NCBI GenBank assembly: GCA_019237355.1
Contig: JAFAHH010000918.1
Location: 1-6,681, forward strand
Source: Acetobacteraceae bacterium
GTDB taxonomy: Bacteria > Pseudomonadota > Alphaproteobacteria > Acetobacterales > Acetobacteraceae
Length of the DNA: 6,681 nt
Reading direction: 5' to 3'
Shown: one piece after another, positions 1-5,668 of the stretch
How positions within the stretch are numbered: the first letter of the stretch is position 1
Layout: every line of letters starts with the position of its first letter
Program-made: the position numbers and the translations under genes
The notes under the pieces: generated by a model
The model's input: the letters and a program-made list of their open reading frames with translations, nothing else
Told to the model about the DNA's origin: nothing
Database searches by the model: none

Positions 1-375
1 GGCGTCTTGGCGCCGTTGCGCCTCTGCGTTTCTTCGCCTCAACGCCAGCGCGCCGCAGCATTGAATGTCACTGGCGCTATGGCGGCGCGGTGCCGCTACG
101 CTACGGCGCGACTACACCGAAACATCGGAAGTGCCAGGCCAGCGCAAAGGGGCGGCCTAAACGCTGCCGCGTCCTGGCATCACCGAGACGGCGTCTCGGC
201 GCCGTCTCGCCTCTGCGTTTCTGCCTCGGCGCCAGCGCGCCGCGGTATTGAATGTCACTAGCGCCATGGCGGCGCAGCGCTGCTACGCTGCGGCGCTATT
301 ACAAACGGAACATCGGTCGTACCGGGCCAGCGCGAGGGCGGCCTAGACGCTACCGCGTTCCGGGGCCACAACCCG
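1..375. repeat. Two nearly complete tandem copies of a degenerate ~188-bp repeat
   Basis: Two copies lie head to tail, the first at about 1-189 and the second from 190. Shared blocks recur at a constant offset of 187-189 bp: GCCAGCGCGCCGC at 44 and 231, ATTGAATGTCACT at 60 and 247, and AACATCGG near 121 and 309. The copies differ by many substitutions and small indels. Open frames across them are short and change frame between copies, so I see no gene here. The left edge is cut by the window. The family is unknown to me; it could be a dispersed intergenic repeat or a non-autonomous mobile element. Confidence 0.7.
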
Positions 376-500
376 ACGACGCCCCAATGCCGCTGCGCTA
401 CTGCGCCGGAACATCGGAAGTGTCAGGCCGGGGCAGGGGGCTAAACGCCATCGCGTTCTGACGCCACGACCCGACGACGCCCCAGTGCCGTTGCGCAATA
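369..500. repeat. Truncated copies 3 and 4 of the same repeat
   Basis: The block ACCCGACGACGCCCCA occurs at 371-386 and 469-484, 98 bp apart. Copy 3 runs straight from this block into the AACATCGGAAGTG part (410 onward), so it lacks the middle of the unit. Copy 4 stops near TTGCGCAAT at about 500, just before transposase similarity begins. This suggests that the IS630 element entered copy 4. Confidence 0.6.
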
Positions 501-521
501 CCTGTACCCCTGGCACGGGGG

Positions 522-1285
522 ACGTTGGCGATCGCGTTGGTGCTGGAGGGGCTTCGGCGCGCCGATGCCGGCGCCCAATGCGGAATGGATCGCCGGACGG
601 TGCGTGACTGCGTGCACCGCTTCAACGGCGAGGGTATTGCCGCTGTCGAACCGGCCGCGCGGCGGCGATACGGGCACACCCTGTCGGCGACGCAGGAGGC
701 TGTCGCCGGACTGGGTACGCGCTGGCCCCGATCTCGAGCGGGATGGCGGCATTTACCGGCGGCTGATTGATCCACAGGGGATCCACAGGAGAGGATCGTT
801 CCGCGAACTCGACTTGCAGCTGCACGAGCGCAGCGTCGGCACGGTGGGCGGCGGCTTGATGTCTGGCGCATCTCGGCGCGACCACGCCACCCCGAAGCCG
901 ACGAAGCAGCGCAGGAGGCGCGTAAAAATCAGCGTCGGCCTGATCCTGCCCGAAATCAATACCGAGGCGATGAACCTGTATTCTGGCGGAAACCAGCCCC
1001 AGGTCTCGCCTGGCGCGCACGCCGTCATGATCCTCGGTGGTGCTGGCTGGCATCAAAGGCCGCGCGCTAGTCGTGCCGGAGAACATCAGCTTGCTGCCGC
1101 GCCACTCTATTCTCCCGAGCTCAAGCCGGTTGGGAACGTCCGGGGGTTCTCAAGCAGAACTACCTCAGCAACCGGGTGTTCGCGAAATACGAGGCCATCG
1201 TCGACGCCTGGGACGAGCTGATGGCAACGCCCGAGCGCGCCGCTCAATCACCGAGCGGAGCTGGGCAACAGCGGGCGCTACATAA
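522..1285 (+). pseudogene. IS630-family transposase remnant, multiply frameshifted and internally deleted
   Basis: Conceptual translation matches the IS630 transposase plan in order but has to jump frames at least six or seven times. An N-terminal HTH part reads LVLEGLRRADAG then MDRRTVRDCVHRFNGEGI (525-630). GPDLERDGG (about 725) and LHERSVGTV (about 820) follow. RPRHPEADEAAQEARKN (about 877-930) comes next, then LILPEINTEAMNL and PGAHAVMILGGAGWH (about 943-1050), then LVVPENISLLP, SPELKPVGNV, QNYLSNRVF and finally RSITERSWA to a stop at 1285. About 85-90 residues between EARKN and LILPE are missing, including the stretch with the first catalytic aspartate. The second aspartate site (normally LDGAGWH) reads LGGAGWH, and the third acidic site (normally NPVENVW) reads KPVGNVR. 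All three DDE residues are therefore gone and the element cannot move itself. No terminal inverted repeats were recognised. The family call is from recalled motifs, not a search. Confidence 0.88.
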
Positions 1286-1292
1286 GGCGGTC

Positions 1293-1556
1293 GGTATAAG
1301 ATTGCGCTTCGCTGCTTCAACGCTGAAGCACTGTGATGTTGGATGTAACTCGCACTATAGCGGTTCGCGCCTCTGCGCTACTGTACCGGAGCGTCGGGAG
1401 CGCCGGGCTAGGGCCAGAGTGGCCTAGAACGCCGTCGCGTTTTGGCGCCATAACCGGACGACACCTCAACGCTGTTACGCGATTGCGCCTTCGCCGCTTC
1501 TGCATTGGATTGCTGGGGCGCTATTCGGACGCTGGCAGCGTTACCTTTTTGGCTGC
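1293..1556. repeat. Further degenerate copies of the ~188-bp repeat after the IS remnant
   Basis: The order of blocks seen at 1-500 resumes here. ATTGCGCTTCGCTGCTTCAA at about 1300 corresponds to the part where copy 4 was cut. It is followed by TTGGATGT (1339), a GTACCGGAGCGTCGGGAG stretch (1383) and GCCTAGAACGCC (1422). A new unit start, TTTTGGCGCCATAACC, lies near 1440, with CCTCAACGCTGTTACGCGA after it. Divergence is greater than between the first two copies. Nothing here looks coding. Confidence 0.5.
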
Positions 1557-1695
1557 GGTCGAGTAAACGTCGGGTGAAAAGAGCCCTGTGCCCAAAGCGC
1601 GTTCCTGATACCGCCTGTAAGAAGGGCAGGGGCGAACGCTTTCTGGGGTTATGGCGCCGTAATCCCGCAGGATAGAGAACAACCACTGTACAGCG
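1557..1695. other. Intergenic stretch downstream of parA
   Basis: No gene is supported here. A weak repeat-like block (TATGGCGCCGTAATCCC, about 1650) is followed by CAGCGTTATGCAATTGCGCT at 1691, which resembles the repeat sequence at about 1470 and runs into the 3' end of the ParA gene. No convincing intrinsic terminator for the minus-strand operon was seen. Confidence 0.35.
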
Positions 1696-2334
1696 TTATG
1701 CAATTGCGCTTTCGGGTGCCTCTGTCGCTAGGCTGAATACGCTCAGCCCCAACCGCTCGAGCACTCGTAACCCAAGCTGCTTGCACGACGGATTGATCTT
1801 CGGGACAGCCCCTGTATCGCGCAGGAGTGATACATATCCATTTATCTCCGGGACTGGCGACATCAGCCGATCAATATATCCGCGGAGCTCTTCCGCCAGT
1901 TCCCGATCCGCAACCTCACGTGCCCATTTCTGGGTCGGCCAGCGATTCGGCAACCCAACAGCCTCTGGAAGTCTATCCAGGTCAGCCTTGGCAACCCGCA
2001 GATCCGTCTGCGACTGCATAAAGGGTAGAATCGTTAGGTCAGCCACGTTCGAGAGAACTCTGTCGACATCCGGCCGACCACCACCGCCGTCGATTAATAC
2101 GATTGCCCGGTCCATTGCCTGGAGGCGATCTATAATGCCACCGAGCGTCTTCGGGTCTCGACCGTCTAATGTGGCGTAGCGGCGGTTCTCAGATGGAAGG
2201 ATCTCACGACGCGGATCGGTTGAAATATGGAACGCATAGACCCCGTACATCGCCAACCCATGCGCGATCGCGTGGCTCGACGTGGTCTTTCCCGAGCCGC
2301 CCTTGTCGCCCGCTAGCACGATGATCGTCGCCAT
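1696..2334 (-). CDS. parA: ParA/MinD-type partition ATPase, 212 aa
   Basis: This is a small deviant-Walker ATPase, probably the motor of plasmid segregation, which binds DNA in its ATP form and is stimulated by a centromere-bound partner. The signature KGGSGKTT lies at residues 11-18 (signature lysine K11, P-loop lysine K16). A hydrophobic strand ending in aspartate, AIVLIDGGGG (77-86), sits where Walker B is expected, and VADLTILPF (97-105) resembles the next ParA strand. There is no N-terminal HTH extension, so in size it fits the short type Ib ParA class or the StbB/VirC1-like group. It starts one base after the stop of the RHH gene upstream (TGATATG), which implies translational coupling; AGGA about 10 bases before the ATG is within that gene. 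The last dozen residues overlap sequence resembling the dispersed repeat, so the C-terminus may be altered. Family call is strong; the partition role rests on context. Confidence 0.85.
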   Translation of the reverse strand: MATIIVLAGDKGGSGKTTSSHAIAHGLAMYGVYAFHISTDPRREILPSENRRYATLDGRDPKTLGGIIDRLQAMDRAIVLIDGGGGRPDVDRVLSNVADLTILPFMQSQTDLRVAKADLDRLPEAVGLPNRWPTQKWAREVADRELAEELRGYIDRLMSPVPEINGYVSLLRDTGAVPKINPSCKQLGLRVLERLGLSVFSLATEAPESAIA

Positions 2335-2335
2335 A

Positions 2336-2782
2336 TCAGCTATCCTGCTGCCGGCAGAAACGGGTCGCTAATTCTGGTTCCTTTAGCGCTCCCCGGATGA
2401 TCCCGCGCACAACGTCCTGGACCGTGGGCATTGGCCTGCCCGGCACAACGAGCTTGCCGGCCAATCTCGCCAACGCGAGATGGTCCGCCTGCGACAGCCG
2501 AACGTTCACCGGCATACCGTCGGTGCCCGCCTTAGCCGGACGTCCGCCACGCGCTTTTCCTTGGCCACTCGTCCTCGGCTTAGGTCCCTGCGTCGTCGAC
2601 GCTCTCACTTCCGCTTCTTGGGAAGAGAAAATGGCCTCGGCGGGTGAGGGCGGTTGGACCTCGCCCTCCTGTGTCGGCTCCAGCTTGTCCGGTTCTGCCT
2701 GAGTGGTTGCGCCACCCGCGGGATTGGTGAGGCCCTCGAGTTGTCGAGCCAGTTCGACGCCGCTCAATTTGCGAGACCGCAT
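2336..2782 (-). CDS. Ribbon-helix-helix DNA-binding protein, probable partition partner (ParB-like), 148 aa
   Basis: The C-terminal third fits a ribbon-helix-helix fold: a short strand MPVNVRL (90-96), helix A SQADHLALARLAGKL (97-111), a PGRPMP turn and helix B VQDVVRGIIRGALK (121-134). Residues 20-85 are rich in Pro, Gln, Glu, Ser and Gly and look disordered, with a basic GKARGGRPAK patch just before the strand. Such proteins bind centromere repeats or operators next to small ParA ATPases and often repress their own operon. I chose the ATG at 2782 because AAGGAG lies five bases before it. The frame is open 18 codons further upstream to 2836, but no ribosome site supports that start. The gene ends one base before parA. 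A copy-number or antitoxin-type regulator is an alternative, but pairing with ParA favours partition. Confidence 0.75.
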   Translation of the reverse strand: MRSRKLSGVELARQLEGLTNPAGGATTQAEPDKLEPTQEGEVQPPSPAEAIFSSQEAEVRASTTQGPKPRTSGQGKARGGRPAKAGTDGMPVNVRLSQADHLALARLAGKLVVPGRPMPTVQDVVRGIIRGALKEPELATRFCRQQDS

Positions 2783-2787
2783 GTGAG

Positions 2788-2793
2788 CTCCTT
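2788..2793 (-). promoter_or_regulatory. Shine-Dalgarno AAGGAG of the RHH gene
   Basis: AAGGAG on the minus strand is five bases upstream of the ATG at 2782. It decides this start over the longer frame beginning at 2836. Confidence 0.75.
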
Positions 2794-2807
2794 CGCGTAT
2801 GTTATTG

Positions 2808-2815
2808 AGGCGCCT
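2808..2815. promoter_or_regulatory. Palindrome AGGCGCCT, possible operator of the partition operon
   Basis: An 8-bp perfect palindrome, with partial symmetry outside it (ATTGAGGCGCCTAATT), lies about 25 bp upstream of the RHH start. It sits in an AT-richer patch (TTGCATATG, AATAACAT) where a promoter would be expected. Binding by the RHH protein is an inference from position only, and no clear -35/-10 pair was found. Confidence 0.25.
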
Positions 2816-2845
2816 AATTGCATATGTCGGCGTCACCGCGCTAGG

Positions 2846-2940
2846 GCTTTAAGAAGTTTTGGCGCCACAACCTGACAGCATTTCGGCGCTTCGGACTCGT
2901 GAGGCTGAGGCGCTTATATTTTCTGGCGTTTGACTCTGCC
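2846..2940. repeat. Isolated degenerate copy of the dispersed repeat between rep and the par genes
   Basis: GTTTTGGCGCCACAACCTGA at about 2856 matches the unit start seen at 1439 and, less well, at 355 and 452. It continues into GCGCTTCGG. The copy therefore lies within the plasmid backbone, upstream of the par operon and downstream of rep. The rest of the gap, 2941-3111, shows no gene, terminator or repeat I can support. Confidence 0.4.
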
Positions 2941-3111
2941 GGCCGGGCAACGTGCTGGTTGCACGCTTCACCGTTCGCAGTCGGGAAGGAACTGGAACCG
3001 GGAAGTAGGCGAGAACCCCAACCGGCGAACACTGTGAGCGGTGGGAGTGAAGTGTGCCAAAGTCGCCTTGGTGCGCAACGTCACAGTAGCGCTGGGGAAT
3101 GTCGCTGGTTA

Positions 3112-4101
3112 CTAACCGACGGCTAGGCGCATTCCTTTCACCATCGCTTTCGGAATTGGGGGCTTGGAGGGATGCAGCTTAAGGCCGTAACGAGTCAGTT
3201 CCACCTTTGCATCGGGATAGACCGCAAGAACATCTGGCAAGACAGACTTCACACGTTGCGAGAGATGAGAGGAGCGTGCGACATCGGACCCCGTCTGCTG
3301 CGCGAGCATTGACCACCGCATCAGAATTGGCCGCTCTAACCGTTGTAGGCGATAAGCTAGCAACGTATAGAGATCCAACCCGAGACTGTTGTCCTTCAGG
3401 AACGCGATTGCGTCCTTAGCAAGCGGAACGGCATGGTCGCGAAGGTGTGCATGGAAGTCCGGGGCCAGCTCAACCGTTGTTGACCATTTTTCGTCGTGGC
3501 CATCCTCGGGAGCTGCCCAGAGAGACATTCCAGACACCAGCCTCTGGTCTTTGATGATGGTCTGAGAACCATTGTGGGAATTGGCGGCGTCCCATTGCAT
3601 AGTGAATTCGCACCGCGCGATGCGCAGAGCCTGCTCACGAATGCTTTGAATGGTTCCGCGCGGACCGCCGCTAACAGCGAGTCCCAGCGAGCGCACCCAG
3701 GCCGCCATGCTTGAACCGAGAAGGACTGTCCGGCTCTTCACACCCTCTGACTGCAAGAAGATCATGATTAGCCGGGCGCGGGTGCCATACGGCACGCCTA
3801 CGCGAACAGCTTGGCCCTCCTTGTTCCGGATGACGCCTGGACTGATCATCAAGTGAAAGCGACCGCTACTGCGCTGCCAGATCGCATCATTCGAGGCGAG
3901 CCGCTGATGGGGCAGGGCGGTCTGGCAAAGTCCGGAGTGGACGAAGGACAGGTCATCCTCCGTCAGCTCACCCATTACCGCGGCTGCTGATTCTATAAGT
4001 CGCACCTCACGCCGCCGGAAGGCGGAATCCGGGATGGCTTCCGCATTGCGTAGCAGGGTTTCCCGTCCCCATAATGCGAGTTGCTCATGTATCTCCTGCA
4101 C
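3112..4101 (-). CDS. repA: Plasmid replication initiator, RepA_C-type, 329 aa
   Basis: This resembles the alphaproteobacterial plasmid RepA family (Pfam RepA_C), which binds iterons at its own origin to recruit the host replisome. Recognisable stretches include LSFVHSGLCQTALPHQRL (51-68), AIWQRSSGRFHLMISPGV (73-90) and VGVPYGTRARLIMIFLQSE (101-119). A likely winged-helix part follows (residues 125-170, with SMAAWVRSLGL and REQALRIARCEF). The C-terminal block has PLAKDAIAFLKDN, LDLYTLLAYRLQRLERP and VYPDAKVELTRYGLKLHPS (294-312). Length is normal for the family and no motif is broken. The GTG start is chosen because GGAGG lies six bases before it. An internal ATG slightly downstream is out of frame. 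Six to seven iterons lie within 400 bp upstream, the nearest about 85 bp from the start, so autoregulation by Rep is likely. Confidence 0.9.
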   Translation of the reverse strand: MQEIHEQLALWGRETLLRNAEAIPDSAFRRREVRLIESAAAVMGELTEDDLSFVHSGLCQTALPHQRLASNDAIWQRSSGRFHLMISPGVIRNKEGQAVRVGVPYGTRARLIMIFLQSEGVKSRTVLLGSSMAAWVRSLGLAVSGGPRGTIQSIREQALRIARCEFTMQWDAANSHNGSQTIIKDQRLVSGMSLWAAPEDGHDEKWSTTVELAPDFHAHLRDHAVPLAKDAIAFLKDNSLGLDLYTLLAYRLQRLERPILMRWSMLAQQTGSDVARSSHLSQRVKSVLPDVLAVYPDAKVELTRYGLKLHPSKPPIPKAMVKGMRLAVG

Positions 4102-4107
4102 AGGCCG

Positions 4108-4112
4108 CCTCC
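4108..4112 (-). promoter_or_regulatory. Shine-Dalgarno GGAGG of repA
   Basis: GGAGG on the minus strand lies six bases upstream of the GTG at 4101 and supports that non-ATG start. Confidence 0.7.
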
Positions 4113-4160
4113 GGACGGTGCGATGCGCTGCACTCGCCCTTGCACGAATAGCTAGCGAGT

Positions 4161-4175
4161 CGGAAGCGCCTTCCG
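4161..4175. promoter_or_regulatory. Short inverted repeat in the repA leader
   Basis: CGGAAG-CGC-CTTCCG is a perfect 6-bp inverted repeat with a 3-base centre, 60-75 bp upstream of the repA start. It could be a Rep dimer operator or a leader hairpin. Iteron plasmids often have an inverted repeat before rep, but this one does not share the iteron core, so its role is uncertain. Confidence 0.3.
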
Positions 4176-4184
4176 CTCCCGATA

Positions 4185-4499
4185 CGATGAATTGGCGGCC
4201 TCACGACGCAGCACAACCAACGAAGACCCGATGACCATCCGCACGGGTTAGCGCAGGGAACGGCAGGGCGCGATGAATCAGCGGCTTTCAACGCCCTCAC
4301 GACCGCTCTCATCACGGCGGAGTTGTGGCGCATGGCACTTAGTGGCTGTCATCCACGATGAATCTGCGGCTTGGGATCGAGTCACACTTATCCACGATGA
4401 ATCAGAACCGGGATAACGAAGAATAGGCGGCCTTGAATTGCCTGCCTCGCGATGAATCAGCGGCTGAGAACCCGACTATCCACGATGAAAGCGCGGCCC
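4185..4499 (+). repeat. Left iteron array (about seven copies) upstream of repA
   Basis: The 17-bp motif, best form CGATGAATCAGCGGCTT, occurs at 4185 (AATTGG variant), 4271, 4356, 4395 (3' half diverged), 4417 (degenerate, CGAAGAATAGGCGGCCT), 4450 and 4483 (CGATGAAAGCGCGGCCC). All face the same way. Start-to-start distances for the last four are 22, 33 and 33 bp, multiples of 11, so they lie on the same helical face. Three copies are extended leftward by ATCCA. Such directly repeated sites next to a rep gene are the standard binding sites of plasmid Rep proteins. Confidence 0.85.
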
Positions 4500-4507
4500 T
4501 TACCTAT

Positions 4508-4529
4508 ACAAAACCTTATAAAAGGTCTT
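4508..4529 (-). terminator. Hairpin with T-run just after the 121-aa gene
   Basis: On the minus strand, AAGACCTT-TTAT-AAGGTTTT forms an 8-bp stem (one G-T pair) followed by TTTTG, starting only two bases after the TAG stop at 4531. It fits a weak intrinsic terminator that would separate this gene from repA. The same AT-rich sequence borders the iterons, so it may instead, or also, be the melting site of the origin. Confidence 0.45.
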
Positions 4530-4530
4530 C

Positions 4531-4896
4531 CTATAGGCTCGCCGATCCACTATTGTTCGAGACGATAAGACGCCCGAGTTCTTCCAATACATGCGCATAC
4601 CGTACCGGCGAGAAGCCTTTGTGATCTTGTACCGCACTTGCTAGCGCACGCACTCCGAGGCGGGTCAAATAGGCTCTGAAGGGTTGACCAGGAGCCGCTT
4701 GTCGGACCTCGGCAAGTCCACGGTCTATCATCGTTTGCAAAGCAGAGGGCACCCGAGGCGAGCCGCTTGACGGTCCAGACTTCCAGGACCGCAGCATAAA
4801 ACCCTCCTCAATGCTCGGAACCGCCCCAAATCGAGGCAGCAGCTCCGAACGAAGATAAAGCACTTCCTTTCGGGTGAGTGCGCTATGCACTGACAC
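4531..4896 (-). CDS. Unrecognised small protein between two iteron arrays, possible winged helix, 121 aa
   Basis: I cannot name this protein. It starts with a helical stretch (LTRKEVLYLRSELLPRF, 7-23), has a basic, glycine-rich loop (RSWKSGPSSGSPRVP, 36-50) and then SALQTMIDRGLAEVR (51-65), a pattern like a recognition helix. RAYLTRLGVRALASAVQD (74-91) resembles the wing and last helix of MarR or PadR-like winged helices (the 'YxLTxxGxxAL' style). PVRYAHVLEELGRLIV follows. No signal peptide or membrane segment is seen. AGGAG lies three bases before the GTG at 4896. A second in-frame GTG two codons later, at 4890, has better spacing and may be the true start. The gene is enclosed by iterons and transcribed towards repA, so a role in copy control or replication is plausible but unproven. 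Confidence 0.65.
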   Translation of the reverse strand: MSVHSALTRKEVLYLRSELLPRFGAVPSIEEGFMLRSWKSGPSSGSPRVPSALQTMIDRGLAEVRQAAPGQPFRAYLTRLGVRALASAVQDHKGFSPVRYAHVLEELGRLIVSNNSGSASL

Positions 4897-5034
4897 GCTC
4901 TCCTAAGACCGTCTTCTTTTGACTCAACCAGCGAGTCGCTAGCCGCCGATCCACCGCTATGTCCGAATCGGCGGGGGAGGTCATAGAGAAAATTCCCTGC
5001 AGGACCAGCCACGATCGCGCTCTTGAGAACCCTG
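4897..5034. other. Leader of the 121-aa gene with weak iteron-like sites
   Basis: No gene is seen. AGCCGCCGATCCACCG at 4941 is an imperfect inverted-orientation iteron, and GAATCGGCGG at 4966 is a half-copy in the opposite orientation. They lie 45-80 bp upstream of the GTG start, where a promoter would be, so Rep could repress this gene. No confident -35/-10 pair was found. Confidence 0.35.
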
Positions 5035-5064
5035 AGGCCGCCGATTTATCGTGCGCGGGGAGGA

Positions 5065-5403
5065 AGGCCGCCGATTCATCGCAACGTGCTCCTGACGAGT
5101 ACGACTGGGCCCCGGCGCCCCTCCGTAAGGCCGTAGATTCGTCGCGGCGGGAGAGGCAACGGCTCGGACAAGGTGTTCGCTGACTTGTGGCTCCGCGGGG
5201 TTGAGCACCTGCGTGCATCATCAAGAGGCCGCCGATTCATCGCAACGTGCTCCTGACGAGTACGACTGGACCCCGGCGCCCCTCCGTAAGGCCGTAGATT
5301 CGTCGTGGCGGGAGAGGTCACGGCTCGAACAAGGTGTTCGCTGACTTGTAGCTCCGCGGGGTTGAGCACCTGCGTGCATCATCAAGAGGCCGCCGATTCA
5401 GCG
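5065..5403. repeat. 161-bp tandem repeat, two full copies plus the start of a third
   Basis: Copy 1 is 5065-5225 and copy 2 is 5226-5386, with six substitutions by my count (about 96% identity) and no indels. A third copy starts at 5387 and matches only its first 14 bases before diverging. Each unit holds two iterons 63 bp apart. Each also has an imperfect stem, AGGTGTTC with GAGCACCT (5171-5178 with 5203-5210, and the same 161 bp later). No frame is conserved as a plausible protein, so it appears to be a regulatory repeat. Confidence 0.9.
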
Positions 5404-5478
5404 CCATGTGGCGCCCAGCTGATTGGGAAACAACCAGCCTTCCTAAGGCAGCGTTAGCGCGCGCTGAATCGGCGGCCT
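5387..5478. repeat. 18-bp perfect inverted repeat made of two iterons
   Basis: AGGCCGCCGATTCAGCGC at 5387-5404 is the exact reverse complement of GCGCTGAATCGGCGGCCT at 5461-5478. The 56 bases between them (CATGTGGCGCCC onward) have no gene. This closes the right iteron array. Confidence 0.85.
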
Positions 5479-5668
5479 TCCCTGCCAACGGGTCAAACCT
5501 CGATGACAAGCGGCCGTCGAGGTGCGCAGGCAACAGGTGTGCGCGAGGCGGAAGCCGGTCGTTTGCCGCTCGACTGGATCACGGTGGGCAAGAGATGATG
5601 CGGAGGCTCGCGCACCCGGTCGCTCCTATGGCTACAGGCTGACGGTGATGGCGCCCATCCGCGCCCGG
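5479..5668. other. Intergenic stretch without a supported gene
   Basis: The only structure seen is ACCTCGA at 5497-5503 facing TCGAGGT at 5517-5523, a 7-bp inverted repeat with a 13-base loop. It could be a weak operator or a chance match. Arg-rich open frames cross the region on the plus strand but look like GC-rich noise. Confidence 0.3.

Larger units (their letters stand above)
4185..4540. other. Probable plasmid replication origin (oriV)
   Basis: The region combines the elements of an iteron origin: directly repeated iterons, near-matches to the DnaA box TTATCCACA, and an AT-rich stretch (about 4500-4535, including CTATACAAAACCTTATAAAA) that could be the DNA unwinding element. The DnaA-box-like sites are TTATCCACG at 4388, CTATCCACG at 4476 and TCATCCACG at 4349. 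It lies directly upstream of repA and has no gene. The origin call is inferred from layout. Confidence 0.7.
5035..5478 (-). repeat. Right iteron array, mostly inverted relative to the left array
   Basis: Read on the plus strand, AGGCCGCCGATTTATCG occurs at 5035 and AGGCCGCCGATTCATCG at 5065 and 5226. AGGCCGTAGATTCGTCG occurs at 5128 and 5289, and AGGCCGCCGATTCAGCG at 5387. These are reverse complements of the left-array motif. A final copy at 5462-5478 faces the other way. Spacings alternate 63 and 98 bp because of the 161-bp duplication. The core identity with the sites upstream of repA suggests that the same Rep protein binds both arrays; binding by the RHH partition protein is an alternative. 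Confidence 0.8.

Noticed and set aside
7..461. Short plus-strand open frames in the left repeats
   Set aside because: They follow the repeat units, shift frame between copies, and have Arg-rich compositions without domains.
500..1300. Terminal inverted repeats of the IS630 element
   Set aside because: I looked at both edges of the transposase similarity and found no matching ends, consistent with decay or truncation.
2783..2836. Upstream ATG extending the RHH protein by 18 residues
   Set aside because: A strong AAGGAG sits five bases before the inner ATG at 2782, and no such site precedes the outer one.
3112..4101. Plus-strand open frames inside repA
   Set aside because: They are short, lack ribosome sites and lie opposite an intact RepA_C-type protein.
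4085..4333. Minus-strand 82-aa open frame upstream of repA
   Set aside because: It runs through iterons and the repA leader, has no recognisable domain, and its end overlaps the repA start in another frame.
4185..5478. CRISPR array
   Set aside because: The repeats are short, imperfect, irregularly spaced and occur in both orientations beside a rep gene, which fits iterons; no cas gene is present.
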